Below the pieces are notes generated by a model. The model saw nothing but the letters and a program-made list of their open reading frames with translations, was not told the DNA's origin and did not search any database. Positions 1 through 11,721 of a stretch of DNA of 64,000 nucleotides are shown here, piece after piece; positions within the stretch are counted from its first letter, which is position 1; each line of letters opens with the position of its first letter. The translations under genes and the position numbers were made by a program. This DNA is from Dipteris shenzhenensis (lineage: Eukaryota > Polypodiophyta > Polypodiopsida > Gleicheniales), in NCBI GenBank assembly GCA_047967505.1, contig CM106538.1; one strand, given 5' to 3'.

Positions 1-996
1 CATCTTGCCATTCGCCATCCTGACATTCGAATGCTAATCCATAAGTGCAATTGCCAAATTCCAGAGGTAAGCTTTTTATTCATTTCATCTAAGAAAGTCT
101 GCAATCTTGCATCGAATGTTTGACTAATCATATCAATCTATAATGCTTGTCTCATAACTCCGCTCATTCGGTGCTAGCAGCATCCGGAAAAATCTCCCAC
201 ATTGTCAATTGAAACAACATTTGACAACAAGCTAAGAAAGAAGACTTTTCACCGCTCGTAATCGTTTCTGCCCCAATCCGAGTTGAAGATATCAGTTATT
301 TCTTTGAAGTCTATGTTGTTTCAAAATGATCGAATGATTTTAAAGATCTTTCAATGATCTAACATACATTTAAAAAAGAAATTGATAGAGCAATATGGAC
401 AAAAATATGATAAAAAATTTATGCTCTTCCTCCAAATATAGAAGAGATTCTACGTAGTTCTCCTCTGCTCAACACCATCCCTAACATGAAAGAGAATAGA
501 AAATATTTTCAAGTATGAAGAGGACGGAACTGAATTAGATAAAAATAAATTATTTCATATGAGTAATTGTGCGACCATGTGAGCCAAAAAAAGTAACAAA
601 AGATGTATGTTGTTCCTACAAATATAGAAGAGATTCTACGTTGTTCTCCTCAATGCAACACCATCCCTCACATGAAAGAGAATAAGAAACATTTTCAAGT
701 ATGGAGAGGATAGAGATGAATTAGATAAATATAAAAATTTTAATATGAGTAATTGTGTGGAGATGCGAGCCAATAACATTTTATCAAAGAAAAATCTTTG
801 AAAGAAGACAATTCAATGAAGCACAAGCTGAAACAAATTCATGAGCAAACCTTTAAGGCAATAAATATTGGCTTATGTGAGCCTCGATAATCCTAAGGTG
901 AATGCAAACAATGCATTTAACTACGGATATTAAGGAGGTAGATACCATTAAAAAAGTGAATACAGTGCATGTCACTCAACTCAAAGCAAAAGTGAC
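1..996. repeat. Repeat unit R, first copy (cut by window edge)
   Basis: This AT-rich sequence recurs almost unchanged at 1859-2858 and again at 46003-47000. Matching ends near 996, at the end of the 'agtgacactt' string. Inside it a roughly 180-bp sub-unit ('agaagagattctacgt', 'aacaccatccct', 'atgagtaattgtg') is repeated imperfectly at about 425-590 and 606-770, and again near 3088-3245. I see no coding frame. The family is unrecognised; it could be the non-coding part of a larger mobile element or upstream sequence copied together with the expansin. Confidence 0.8.
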
Positions 997-1279
997 ACTT
1001 TTGATATATATTCTCCATTCAACATGGGTGCAGATAAAGGTGTCAACAATCCTGGCCATGGTAAAATGCAAGAGGTAAACATAGTTGTGGAAGTGTATGC
1101 CTTTTACCAAATATTTTTAGGAACATAATTCTTTGTCATTGGGTAAAACTTTCCACAATATAGAGTTACCAACTTGAGTGATGAGGGATGCCCTAAGAGG
1201 GGAGATAGCATCAAAAGGTGAGAATAGATTGAGTGATAGGACCATGAGAGGTGGATGCAGTGAGTAAGTGCGACGCAAT

Positions 1280-1504
1280 TTTAGGGGGGTCACTCATAAA
1301 GATGTAAGAATAGCATGTGGGGAAAACAAAAGAATTTTTTAAACTCAGCTTGTTTTGGCACATTTTTTACATAAGAAGGGTACCATTAAAAGGGGGTATT
1401 CACAGATTGGATACAAAAAGGGTGCTTTTTTTTCTTAATTAAGGGACTCTTCAATTAGTCCTTGAATGCACATGATACAGAACTTACATAAAGTGAACCC
1501 CAAG
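1280..1504. mobile_element. Old MITE (MITE-3) with 8-bp target duplication
   Basis: A 225-bp stretch starts TTTAGGGGGGTCACTCAT and ends AGTGAACCCCAAG, so the ends are imperfect inverted repeats. It is flanked by gacgcaat (1272-1279) and gacacaat (1505-1512), an 8-bp target duplication with one mismatch. The same terminal motif and an internal 'catgata...' segment occur in the two better-preserved copies at 25140-25385 and 26493-26738. An 8-bp duplication fits the hAT superfamily. It has no coding capacity, so it would be non-autonomous. It lies in 997-1782, a segment with no counterpart in copy 2. Confidence 0.65.
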
Positions 1505-3412
1505 GACACAATTGAGTTTGAATGAGATTCGAAATGATCAAGACAAAACTGTAACAAGAGAGACCTTTGAAACCATGGGTATTGGCACAAGGGAGAGTAT
1601 GAGTTTGACTTTGTAATATTTTTTCTCTCATGCCTGCGTTACAAAATCAAATTCATACTCTACCTGCTAAACTCATATTTTCTAGGAGTTAGAGATATAG
1701 TCTTATTGTTAAATTTTCTTGATCAACCCTCCAGAAACAATTGCCCTGATAATGGGTTCCTTTGCTACCTCGTCCTCTTCTGCCAGTATTATGTGGATTC
1801 TCCCAACCAGCCCCTTCTCATTACCAAATTTAAGAGGTAAGTCTTCTAATCCTCTCTCCATCTTGCCATTCGCCATCCTGACATTCAAATGCTAATCCAT
1901 AAGTGCAATTGCCAAATTCCAGAGGTAAGCTTTTTATTCATTTCATCTAAGAACGTCTGCAATCTTGCATCAAACGTTTGATTAATCATATCAATCTATA
2001 ATGCTTGTCTCAGAACTCCGCTCATTCGGTGCTAGCAGCATCCGGAAAAATCTCCCACATTGTCAATTGAAATAACATTTGACAACAAGCTAAGAAAGAA
2101 GACTTTTCACCGCTTGTAATCGTTTCTGCCCTAATCCGAGTTGAAGATATCAGTTATTTCTTTGAAGTCTATGTTGTTTCAAAATGATCGAATGATTTTA
2201 AAGATCTTTCAATTATCTAACATACATTTAAAAAAGAAATTGATAGAGCAATATGGACAAAAATATGATAAAAAATTTATGCTCTTCCTCCAAATATAGA
2301 AGAGATTCTACGTAGTTCTCCTCTGCTCAACACCATCCCTAACATGAAAGAGAATAGAAAACATTTTCAAGTATGAAGAGGATGGAACTGAATTAGATAA
2401 AAATAAATTATTTCATATGAGTAATTGTGCGACCATGTGAGCCAAAAAAAGTAACAAAAGATGTATGCTATTCCTACAAATATAGAAGAGATTCTACGTT
2501 GTTCTCCTCAACTCAACACCATCCCTCACATGAAAGAGAATAAGAAACATTTTCAAGTATGTAGAGGATAGAGATGAATTAGATAAATATAAAAATTTTA
2601 ATATGAGTAATTGTGTGGAGATGCGAGCCAATAAAATTTTCTCAAAGAAAAATCTTTGAAAGAAGACAATTCAATGAAGCACAAGCTGAAACAAATTCAT
2701 GAGCAAATCTTTAAGGCAATAAATATTGGCTTATGTGAGCCTCGATAATCCTAAGGTGGAAGCAAACAATGCATTTAACTATGAATATAACGGAGGTAGA
2801 TACCATTAAAAAAGTGAATGCAGTGCATGTCACTCAACTCAAAGCAAAAGTGACACTTGTTAATACACCACGCATCCACTCAGAGTAAAAATGTGTCTCA
2901 TAAATAGCACACAAAACAAAAATTGTTTCCTGACTGCCGTTCGATTGTGCAGATCTTGAACTATTATGTAAAGTTTAGTACCTATAATCGAATGATTTTA
3001 AAGATCTTTTAATGAATTAACATGCGTTTCAAATTGAAATTCATGATAGAGCAATATGAACAAAATTTAAATAAAAAATTCATGATCTTCAACCAAAAAT
3101 AGAAGAGATTCTACATAGCTTTCCTTTGCTCAACACCATCCTTCACATGAAAGAGAATAGAAAACAATTTCAAGTATGAAGAGGACGCAAATGTATTTAA
3201 TAACTTTTTTTTTTTCATATGAGTAATTGTGCATTCATGTGAGACAGTAAACATTCTCTCAATAAAAAATATAGATTAAAAGCTCCTCTGACTTACTAAA
3301 ATACATGCATTATGCTCTTGGATGCTATGAGCTTTTGCAAACTCCAAGATGAAATTGGAAATTGGAAAATTGGCAAGAGATCTAAAACTGATATGATCTG
3401 GTTTGGACATCT

Positions 3413-4366
3413 TTAGAACTGAGCTTTGGAGTAGAACGTCTGGCCGAATTGCCAAGTTGATGGAGCAACGTCGAAAGCGTTGATAGTTCTACCATCGCTA
3501 GTGGTGACGCTGAATGACAGAATCTGGCCGACCAAGACCTCCTTGCTTTGCCAGTTCTGACCCCAGTTCCTAGACATGGGCAGCCAGCCAGTTTTCGAGC
3601 CCTTGATCGCCACTCTCACAATGTCGCCTGCTCCTCCAACGTTGGTTATCAGGACCAGATTGAAATATGGATTACCCTTAATGGTGAATTGGATACCTCC
3701 TTGTTTTTGGCAAGGTACCCTGCACATGACCACCGCAACTTGTCAACTCACAAACTTGATTTGCGTAAGCGATTATGCATGACGTCCAGTGGGCGAAACA
3801 TTTGTTACCTTCTGTACAGCACTGGGACGATTCCCGCTTTATATTTTGCGATCTGCTCAAAAGCAGGTTGCGCCATGTCAAAGTGCTCGAGAGGGGGGTT
3901 ACACCATCCGCCTGCCGTGTTGGGAAGGTCGTAATTCGGTGGACAGAAGTTTGTAGCTGTGATAAAGATAGAGCCGGGAAGGCACCATTGGGGATCGTCG
4001 TGACATACGATCTCAAAGCACGCTCCGCAGGCGGCTCCCCCGTTGAAGAGAGCTGTGCTGAGAGCGGCAGTCTTGACTCCGTAACCCTGCGCATGAAGAT
4101 CGCCATACCCGCAAGCTCCATCTGCAACACAGTACATGGCCAATCAGGATGAGCGAACCCAAAGATCTATACTGACCAGCTTAGAACGTTGATTTCAGCA
4201 AAGTTTAACATTGCCAGGAGTGCGCACCCATGGTCCCCGATCCATCGCTACCTCCGTAGAAGGTAACATGGGCAGGATGCCACTGTTGGTCTCCGTAGGC
4301 TGCTCGGTCGAGCAGTACAAGTGCCAACATAAGTGAAATGATAAGTGTGGAAGGATTCTTCATCAT
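3413..4366 (-). CDS. EXPA-like: Alpha-expansin, three exons, 252 aa (copy 1)
   Basis: A secreted cell-wall protein family that loosens cellulose-xyloglucan contacts during growth. The gene is intact. Exons (minus) are 4366-4228, 4121-3809 and 3719-3413; introns of 106 and 89 bp have GT-AG ends and conserve frame. Residues 1-25 form a signal peptide ending near AAYG. Residues about 45-155 are the GH45-like double-psi barrel, with ACGYGDL, GWCNPP (118-123) and the HFD motif (126-128, in HFDMAQPAF). Residues about 160-252 are the CBM63-like domain with [15 protein letters not shown] and VPC are typical of alpha-expansins, and 252 aa is the usual length. I chose the first of two tandem ATGs (4366); the second would lose one residue. 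A TATA-like CATAAAGG lies about 40 bp upstream. The twin at 47547-48500 encodes the same protein. Confidence 0.93.
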
Positions 4367-4399
4367 CGTTGAAGAGCTTGTGGATCTCTGATCAAGCAG

Positions 4400-4412
4400 G
4401 GCCTTTATGTAG
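4400..4412 (-). promoter_or_regulatory. Possible TATA box of expansin copy 1
   Basis: On the minus strand the sequence CTACATAAAGGC lies about 40 bp before the ATG at 4366. The same bases precede the second expansin near 48534-48546. This is a weak match to a plant TATA box, judged only by position and composition. Confidence 0.35.
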
Positions 4413-5156
4413 GACTTGGAATGACGTCCGTCATGTCCGTCGGTCTCTTGTCTCGAGAAAAGACCGACCTCGTAGCTTTGATCCGTCTACGCCTTGATAC
4501 GAGCATGGAACCCTCACCAAAATACTTTTGCCGCATAGTGCACAACCATATCTTCAAGGAAATGATGTTCACCATGTCCGACGAAACTTAGCTATGATCT
4601 GCTTGAGATTGGATCTTGTGAACTTACGATGCCTCGGAGCAGTCTTTTAGTTTAAGAGGTCCTACGTATGTAAAATACCTTTGTCGGACACGTAAACATA
4701 ATGCATAACTCAAAGGAAATGCTCAAATTTGAAAAAGTATACGCCTAAAAAAGAATAGCCAAAATACCATATGTAACTTGCGCTTGTAGTGATAAGTCTT
4801 GTTATTGTTTATGCATCCCATAGGGTTGCTAATGCTACTCATGAATCTTTTCTCTCACCACATCTATCAGATGCTTTAGCAAAATTCAAGGGTTCTGTGT
4901 CCTCCGAACTCTCCTTGCCCTCGTGATCTTTGCATAGTCTTGATCCCTCACCCTCCTCCAAATCTTCTTCTTGAGATCCATTCTCCAAGTTTGGATCTTT
5001 GGATGGGTCGAAGTCAAAGTTGTGTCTCTAAGAACGAAACAAGTTAGAAAAGATAAGAGTGTCAATTGTAAGACAACGATGATACTCAGATGATAATGAT
5101 GATGATTAGGATATAGTCACATGGCGCTCCACCACCTTTTTCCAATTAATTCTACA

Positions 5157-5232
5157 TCCTTCTTGCTCCTACACCCCCACTCAAACTAGGCCCTTTAGCT
5201 GTGGATGAAAAAACCCTTGGGGAGTACAAGGG
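5157..5232 (-). repeat. Scrap of copia 3' internal sequence
   Basis: The stretch 'acacccccactcaaac' followed by 'ggatgaaaaaaccc' and 'ttggggagtacaaggg' matches bases next to the 3' LTR of the copia element at 41355-41420, including the purine tract (GAGTGGGGG on minus). No LTR is attached here. Copy 2 of the duplication has the same scrap at about 49912-49990, so it predates the duplication. Confidence 0.6.
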
Positions 5233-5619
5233 AAAAACCCGAGCCACTATATATATCTATGTGGAAATATATATACAAGGATAACCATATGCCAATTTGA
5301 ATGATACAATGTAATGCTGGATGATATAGTGCAAATTGCATGTGGATAGTACAAGGGCATAAGACAAGCACTTGTTGATAGTACAGTGCAAAGTATAGGC
5401 ACTATGATTGGTGCATGATACAGTGCAAAGTATGTGTGAAAAATAGAAAAATATTCCTGGAAATCTCAACTTGTTTGACATAGTGATGATGCTTAATCAG
5501 GGCTTGAAATATTTAAGTTCGATGTTTGAGCTCTTCATCTGAATAGTAGAGCTTGTTGTCTCCAAGTTCAATCTGGTCAAACCTCCTCAAACCTTTATAA
5601 TCATTTCTTCATGTTTTGC

Positions 5620-7111
5620 ACAACTCATCCACATAAAATGATGGATTTCATGGAGCGTATATGAACACAACAAATATTCAAGTGTCCGTTTCTATTATAC
5701 CAAGGATGAATGTATGAGGAAATTGCTTCGGTCACTCCAAAGATGAGTATGGAGGGGCGATTTGAACACAAAGGTAGGTCTAAAATGTCTCTTGGGTAGT
5801 GTAAGAAAGCTGTAGCAACACAATAGGAAGGCCCATAAAGTTCCTACAAATCAAGAACCAATAATCCAAAAACACAACGAGCATTCCGGCATCCTGAAGT
5901 ATCGGATTTGATATGTACATAAAGCCAAGGCTAAAATGTCGCTTACATAGTGTAAGAAAGCCATAGCAACACAACAGAAAGGCCCATAATGATCTTGCAA
6001 ATCAAGAACGAATATTCTAGAAACACAACGAGCATCTAGACATCTGAAAGTATTGAACAATTGAGCATCCCTGAAGTATCGAACAACTGGGCAGTCGAAA
6101 GTACCGAACATCTGAAAATACGAGCCCATAATGGTCCTACAAATCAAGAACCAATAATCTAGAAATACAATGAGCATCCACACTTTTGAAAGTACCAAAC
6201 AATTGAGCATCCTAGAAGTACTGAACAATCGGGCTGTCAGAAGTACCAAACAATTGGAAATACGAACAATTGGGCATCCCAGAAGTACCAAACAACTAGA
6301 CAGTCAGAAGTATCGAACAACAAAAAATACAACAAGAATAAGCCACACACATATGATAAGAGGCAACCTTGTGTGGATTAGATACAGCTTACATAATCAT
6401 AGCGGGAATGAAATAACAATCTCTTTGCATTTGACAGTACCGAACAATCGGAAAGACAAGCATCCGAGATTACAAAAAACATCCAGAAGTAAGCAAGAAA
6501 ATGGGCATCCGGGAATGGTGATCACGTCCAAACAAGTACTCAATGGTAATGCATATGTGCCACATCCAAATGAGTACTTAAAATATAATCCATACGTGCC
6601 ATGTCCAAACGAGTACTCAAGAAGTAATCCATATGTATTCATCTGAAAGAGGTTGCCACATTCAAATGAGTATGCAATATGACCATGTAAAAATGAGTAC
6701 TCAATAAGTAATCGATATGTGTACATCGTGAAAGCCAGATAAATATGTGTCACATCCAAATGAGGACTTAGTAATAATCCATGTAGCACATCCAGACGAG
6801 TAAATATGTGTCACATCCGAACGCGGAGTCAGTAATAATCCATGTACCAAGTCCGGATGAGTACTCAAGTAGCTAGCCATATGCCACGTCCAAATAAGTA
6901 CTCAAACAATTATCCATATGTGTTCATAAATATTGTCATGTGAAAGACATTGAACCTTGCCACGTTGAAACGAGTATGCAATGAGTAATCCATAGATGCC
7001 ACAGCCAAACCAATAATCTTTAAGTCAGCCATAGGTGTTCATCATGAAAGACATATAAGTATACCTCACCACATAAATTGCGAAATAAAAGTATGCCTTG
7101 CTTGAACCAAT
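5620..7111. repeat. Repeat unit U, first copy, with two minisatellites
   Basis: This unit recurs in the same orientation at about 7930-9420 and twice in copy 2 (about 50380-51647 and 52500-53960). The first part (about 6040-6330) is a degenerate tandem array built on 'agaagtaccgaacaa', spaced roughly 24-33 bp. The second part (about 6520-7060) is an array of about 38-40 bp built on 'ccaaatgagtactcaa' followed by 'taatccatatgtgcca'. Frames across it (for example 6170-6646) are by-products of the repeat. No function is recognised. Confidence 0.7.
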
Positions 7112-7906
7112 CACAACAAGACAAAGCACCCACAAACGCGCACACAGACGTGTTTACTGAACTAAAAAAAAAACTTACGGGCGCATCTATTTGCGTGTCT
7201 ATTTTTGCATCTAGACACCCATGTCTAACAATGCGTCTATATAGCAAACAAACGCGCATATAGACGTGCATCTAAATCCATAAATAGATGCTCTGCTAAA
7301 AAATTTAAAAGCTAGATAGACGAATCATTAAACGCGTGTATAGACACATTTATAAACGGTTTTATAGATGCATTTATAGATGCGCAAATAGACGCTTTTC
7401 AAACAGACAAACGCATTTATAGACGCGCTACATAATTTTTTCTTTTAAATTTACAGAATGCTGTGTATGTTGTGTATGCTTATATATAGTTACAAGAATC
7501 CCATTTCCACATTGTGTAATTCAATTCTTATAGCCAACTGCATTTTGATTACAATTCCAAATAAAACATTACAACTCCAAAACGCAATAAAATTGAAAGC
7601 TCAAAAAGTGCTTGTATGTACATATAGCACGAAGCTAAGCCACGTCATGTGGCTTCAAGTACAAAAAATAAGAGGAGTGTATATACAAGAGGGCACGAAG
7701 CCAAGCCAGTGGCTTTAAGTACAAAAAAGATTAGCTAGCACTACTTCTACGACTAATCTATGTTCTCCACGTCCTTGCTTCCTTCCACGCTCCCTTTTGC
7801 GCTCCCTTCTGTGCTCCCTTCTCGGCCTCCTTCCTCGTCTTCTTCCTCATCTTTTTGTGCAGGGACTTATAAACAAGGGACAACATATATCAATGTATGA
7901 AAAATC
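7112..7906 (-). mobile_element. CACTA-A remnant A3 (TNPA-side end only)
   Basis: It starts at the terminal sequence CACAACAAGACAAAGCACC, followed by about 300 bp of 'gcgtctatagacgcg'-type subterminal repeats (7120-7440). It then runs through the reverse complement of the 3' part of a TNPA-like gene: a conserved non-coding block 7450-7740 and acidic-tail codons about 7745-7860. Similarity to A1 stops near 7906, so the TNP2 half and the other terminus are gone. The matching remnant A4 in copy 2 (51648-52462) shows the insertion and truncation came before the duplication. Confidence 0.75.
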
Positions 7907-7929
7907 ACTTTCATATGATAGACAACATA

Positions 7930-9420
7930 TATCATATGAAAAATGACCGATTTCATGCAGTGTATATGAACACAATAAATATTCAAGTGTACGTTTCTAT
8001 TATATCAAGGATGAATGTATGAGGAAATTGCTTCAGTCACTCCGAATATGAGTATGGAGGGGCGATTTGACTAAAAGCCAAGGCTGAAATGTCTCTTGGG
8101 TAGTGTAAGAAAGCCATAGTAACACAATAGGAAGGCCCATAAATTTATTGCAAATCAAGAACCAATAATCCAAAAACACAACAAGAATTTCGGCATCGTT
8201 AAGTATCGGATTTGATATGTCCATAAAGTTAGGGCTGAAATGTCACTTGCGTAGTGTAAGAAAGCCATAGCAACACAAAAGAAAGGCCCATAATGATCTT
8301 GCACTGGCAAGAACCAATAATCTACAAACACAACGAGCATCCGGACATCTGAAAGTACCCAACAATTGAGCATCCTAGAAGTACCAAACAAGTGGGTAGT
8401 CGGAAGTACCGAACAGCCCAAAATACGAGCCCACAATGATCCTCCAAATCAAGAACCAATAATCTAGAAACACAATGAGCATCCAGACATCGAAAAGTAC
8501 TGAACAATTGAGCATCCTAGAAGTACTGAACAACTAGGCCACTAGAAGTATCGAACAACCGAAAATACGAATAATTGGGCATCCTAGAAGTACCGAACAA
8601 CTGGGTAGCCAGAAGTATCGAACAACAAAAAATACAATGAGAATAAGCCACACATGTATGACAAGTGGTAAGCTTGTGTGGATTGGACACAGCTTACATA
8701 ATCATAGCGGGAATGAAATAACAACCTTTTTGCATCCGAAAGTACCAAACAATCGGAAAGACGACCATCCGAGATTACAAAGAACATCAAGAAGTAACCA
8801 AGAAAATGGGCATCCAGGAACGGTGATCACGTCCAAAAAAGTACTCAACAGTAATGCATATGTGCCAAGTCCAAATGAGTACTTAATAAATAATCCATAT
8901 GTGCCATGTCCAAATGAGTACTCAAGAAGTAATCCATAAGTATCCATCTGAAAGACGTTGAACCTTGCCACATGCAAATGAGTATGCAATATGACCATGT
9001 CAAAATGAGGACTCAATAAGTAATCCATATGTGTCCATTGTGAAAGCCAGATAAATATGTGTCACATCCAAACGAGGACTTAGTAATAATCCATGTACCA
9101 CGTCCAAATGAGTAAATATGTGTCACATCCAAACGAGGAGTTAGTATTAATCCATGTACCACATCCAGACAAGTACTCAAGTAGCTCGCCATATGCCACG
9201 TCCAAATGAGTACTCAAGCAATTAGCCATATGTGTTCATAAGTATTGTCACCTAAAAGATGTTGAACCTTGCCACGTTCAAATGAGTATGCAATAAGTAA
9301 TCCATAGATGCCACGGCCAAAGGAGTACGCAATAAGTCAGCCATAGGTGTTCCTCGTGAAAGACATATAAGTATACCTCACCACATAAAGGGCGAAATAA
9401 ATGTATGCCTTGCTTGAACC
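7930..9420. repeat. Repeat unit U, second copy
   Basis: A second, diverged copy of 5620-7111, separated from it by remnant A3. It contains the same 'agaagtaccgaacaa' array (about 8330-8640) and the 38-40 bp 'ccaaatgagtactcaa' array (about 8830-9370). Unlike unit 1 it continues past 'cttgaaccaat' into 'aagtaaatacataccat', which shows where A3 entered the first unit. Confidence 0.7.
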
Positions 9421-9666
9421 AATAAGTAAATACATACCATAAGTCATCAATAAGTTAATGAAAAAGAAGGAACAAATCGTTGGTCTAGCAAGACCTTGCA
9501 TGCACTCGTAAATATAGATGATTATGAAAAACAAAGTAGATGTACTCATCTTGCAGGTATCGAATGTGCATTTAGTCCATTGGATTGTATCTACACTACA
9601 AGGCATAGGCCATTTTCCGACGAAAATACCGACGCTTTTTACATTAAATTTTTTTTTTTCACGGGC

Positions 9667-9840
9667 GCAAACGTCGCTATAAAAGTCGCTAAAAGCCTCG
9701 AAAAAGGACCGTCACTATATAGCGACGCAGGCAAACGTCGCTATATAGCGACGATAAAAATGTCACTATATAGCGACACTGTTAATCGTCGCTATATAGC
9801 GACACTAGTAAACGTCACTATATAGCGACGATTAACAGAA
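9667..9840. repeat. Subterminal palindromes of B1
   Basis: At least four copies of GTCGCTATATAGCGAC or one-base variants ('gtcactatatagcgac') are spaced about 25-35 bp apart. The same 16-bp palindrome is clustered at the opposite end of B2 (about 60435-60570). In characterised En/Spm elements such subterminal arrays are the binding sites of TnpA; that role is inferred here from position and repetition. Confidence 0.8.
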
Positions 9841-9850
9841 GTAGAAAAAA

Positions 9851-9907
9851 AGGGTTAGTAGGGCTAAACAGGGCTTCCTTTTGGCCCTGTTTAGCCCCAC
9901 TAACCCT
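9851..9907. repeat. Stem-loop with 24-bp arms and A/T tracts
   Basis: The arm 9851-9874 (AGGGTTAGT then GGGCTAAACAGGGC) is the reverse complement of 9884-9907 with one mismatch and a 9-base loop. Runs of A before and T after extend the pairing. It lies between the subterminal repeats and the end of the TNPA-like gene, where a transcript end or a barrier to read-through could sit. No function is shown. Confidence 0.7.
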
Positions 9908-10113
9908 TTTTTTTTTTTGTAATTACAAAAGAAAGTTTTTTATAACAAAATTTCCCTTGCTTGCAGGGTGATACAAAATTGTTCTTGTGAAATGATGAGT
10001 AACAAATGCATATACATGTCGGACATATACAACAGTGTTTGTAACGAAATTACCCTTTCGAAAGGGTGATACAAAATTGCTCAAACGAGCAGATATATAA
10101 AATGCTACTACCA

Positions 10114-11721
10114 CTACTGCTCATCCGAATCCGAATCATCTTCGTCTTGTTGGCTTGTTCCTTGGTCCTTGACACCTGCGTCTTCTCCCTCGTCGTCGCC
10201 ACAAATGTCTGATCCTTGGCCCTGTTGATTGCTCGCCTCCGATGATGGGACGCTTGAGCTTTGACCCTAAGAGTGAACCATATAAATCAAAAATTATTGG
10301 AACTTAATAAAAAGTGAGATTACAAGTAGGAGTAAACTTCAACTGTGCGAGCAGCCACCTCAGTCCAATCGACCGTCGCTCCCATTGCCTCTTGCTCAAT
10401 GAACCACGGCTTTGTTCCTATCCGAAATGCGCGTCGCGTCTCTACATCTGTAGGAAGATGGCCCATCGCAGCTTGTTGTGGATCCAATTTATGAGAGTTA
10501 GAGTTAGCTAAAGTGCGTGTAATATGTAAGTAAAACAAATAGAACAATACATTAAATGAGAAGAAGTAGACTTACCACGATTGCCTCGAACGCATACCGT
10601 CCGCCTGCACCAAAGTGCGAAGTACCTACGATGTCCATCCGTCTCTTTGCAACCCTCCTCTGAACTCGAACATGGTCCCTATGTTGCTTCTTGAAGTACT
10701 TCCAATCAGCTTTGTCTGCCCAGCTGGGTTTAGCCAACCCCTTTGTGATAGAAGTATGCAAGGTTGATCTACGATGCTTCAGGACCAAACCCATGCGCTC
10801 TCGCATATAATTGTCATTAAACTCCACATTTGGTGGATTAGGGTATCTTCGTTTTAACTCATCAATCACCGCCTACTTCTTTTGGCCATCTTGATACTGC
10901 CAAACGGTATTTATGCCGCTCTTAAAGTGATGACTCATCAACCTCCTCATGGTGGCCATCACTTCTTCGCTCTTTTTATCTTCTATTATCTCTCCGGTAG
11001 ATGTGATCTAATAGAAGAGATCCCCTGATGAGTAAGGGGGACTGATGGTAGCAGAGTTTGAAGGAGTGGAACGTGCACGAGCACTTCTGGAGCGAGGAGT
11101 AGCAGTGGGACTAGGAGAGGGAAAGGGACCTGACTGATACTGTGTCTCCGGACCAAGTAGAGACCTAAAGGAGCGTGAGTGTGCTGACTCGTCTACATCT
11201 CCCAAGTCAGCACAACATGAGCCGCCCATCCTACTCTTCCTTCCCTTGCGAGAGGCATGCACAGGTGATGATCTCGTGGTCGAAGGGGCACGAGGGGATG
11301 GCTGGGCAGTACATCCACCCGTCGGTGTAGGGGAAGGAATTGCTGAGGTCCTCTGAGAGAGCAGAGAGAAGAATCTCGCTGCCTCCTCATCGCTCATCTA
11401 CGCTACAAACTCGTCGGGACTCCCAACAAAGCCATGCGCGGCTAGCAAAGGAGTTTCCCGAGGGGTAGTCGCAGCGCTATGTGGAAGAGGAGTCGAACCA
11501 GGGGTAGTCGTAGTGCTAGGTCCCGGACTAGTAGTCCTCGGGGTAGTCACCTGAGAGGAATCAAAGTCCTCTGGAGCATATAGATCGTGAGCTCTCCTCC
11601 TGTGAGGCTGTCCATACTCGTCGGATGAGCAACGTGATCCCATGTCTAACATAGACACAAACACGAAAACAAAAAACAAAAAAACAAACATAAGCATAGG
11701 CATAGGCATAGGCATAGGCAA
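10114..11721 (-). pseudogene. TNPA-like CACTA protein (Transposase_24/En-Spm type), broken
   Basis: The second protein of a CACTA element, expected to bind subterminal repeats and assist excision. Reading minus: a Pro/Ser/Thr-rich N-terminal part (about 11650-11008), a block with RYPNPPN (about 10840) and HFGAGG (about 10605), an exon starting DPQQAAMGHLPTD (about 10490-10320), and an acidic tail ending DSDSDEQ with a stop at 10114-10116. RYPNPPN and HFGAGG are shared with the homologues in A1 and A2. Two in-frame stops interrupt the central part, after GDLFY (about 11008) and after DGQKK (about 10870), so no full protein is made. The MetPro run at 11700-11721 comes from an adjacent simple repeat; the likelier start is the Met at about 11653. 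It diverges from TNP2 across the palindromic array. Confidence 0.7.

Larger units (their letters stand above)
1783..9593. repeat. Segmental duplication, copy 1 (expansin block)
   Basis: From 'ccagtattatgtgg' at 1783 the sequence runs collinear with 45924-54148, with scattered substitutions and small indels. It covers repeat unit R, the expansin gene, the copia scrap, the minisatellites and the CACTA-A remnant A3. The match stops at 9593, where CACTA element B1 is inserted; copy 2 continues there uninterrupted. Later parts of the same duplication are 17495-20468 and about 29890-31214. Confidence 0.88.

Noticed and set aside
3678-4130. 150-codon and 125-128-codon frames over the expansin gene
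   Set aside because: They overlap the verified expansin exons in other frames or on the other strand, cross its introns, and have no recognisable motif.
6520-7060. Regularly spaced repeats that at first resemble a CRISPR array
   Set aside because: Spacers are not unique, repeats are degenerate and adjacent, and the genome is plant. It is a minisatellite.
9594-9610. B1 and B2 termini as a long inverted repeat pair
   Set aside because: Only about six bases (CACTAC) match between the 5' end of B1 and the 3' end of B2. Boundaries rest on empty sites and subterminal palindromes, not on long terminal repeats.
11398-11721. MetPro-repeat plus Phe/Val-rich start suggesting a membrane protein
   Set aside because: The first 20 or so codons come from 'aggcat' and 'aaacaaa' simple repeats next to the palindromic array. 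The TNPA-like frame likely starts at the internal Met near 11653.
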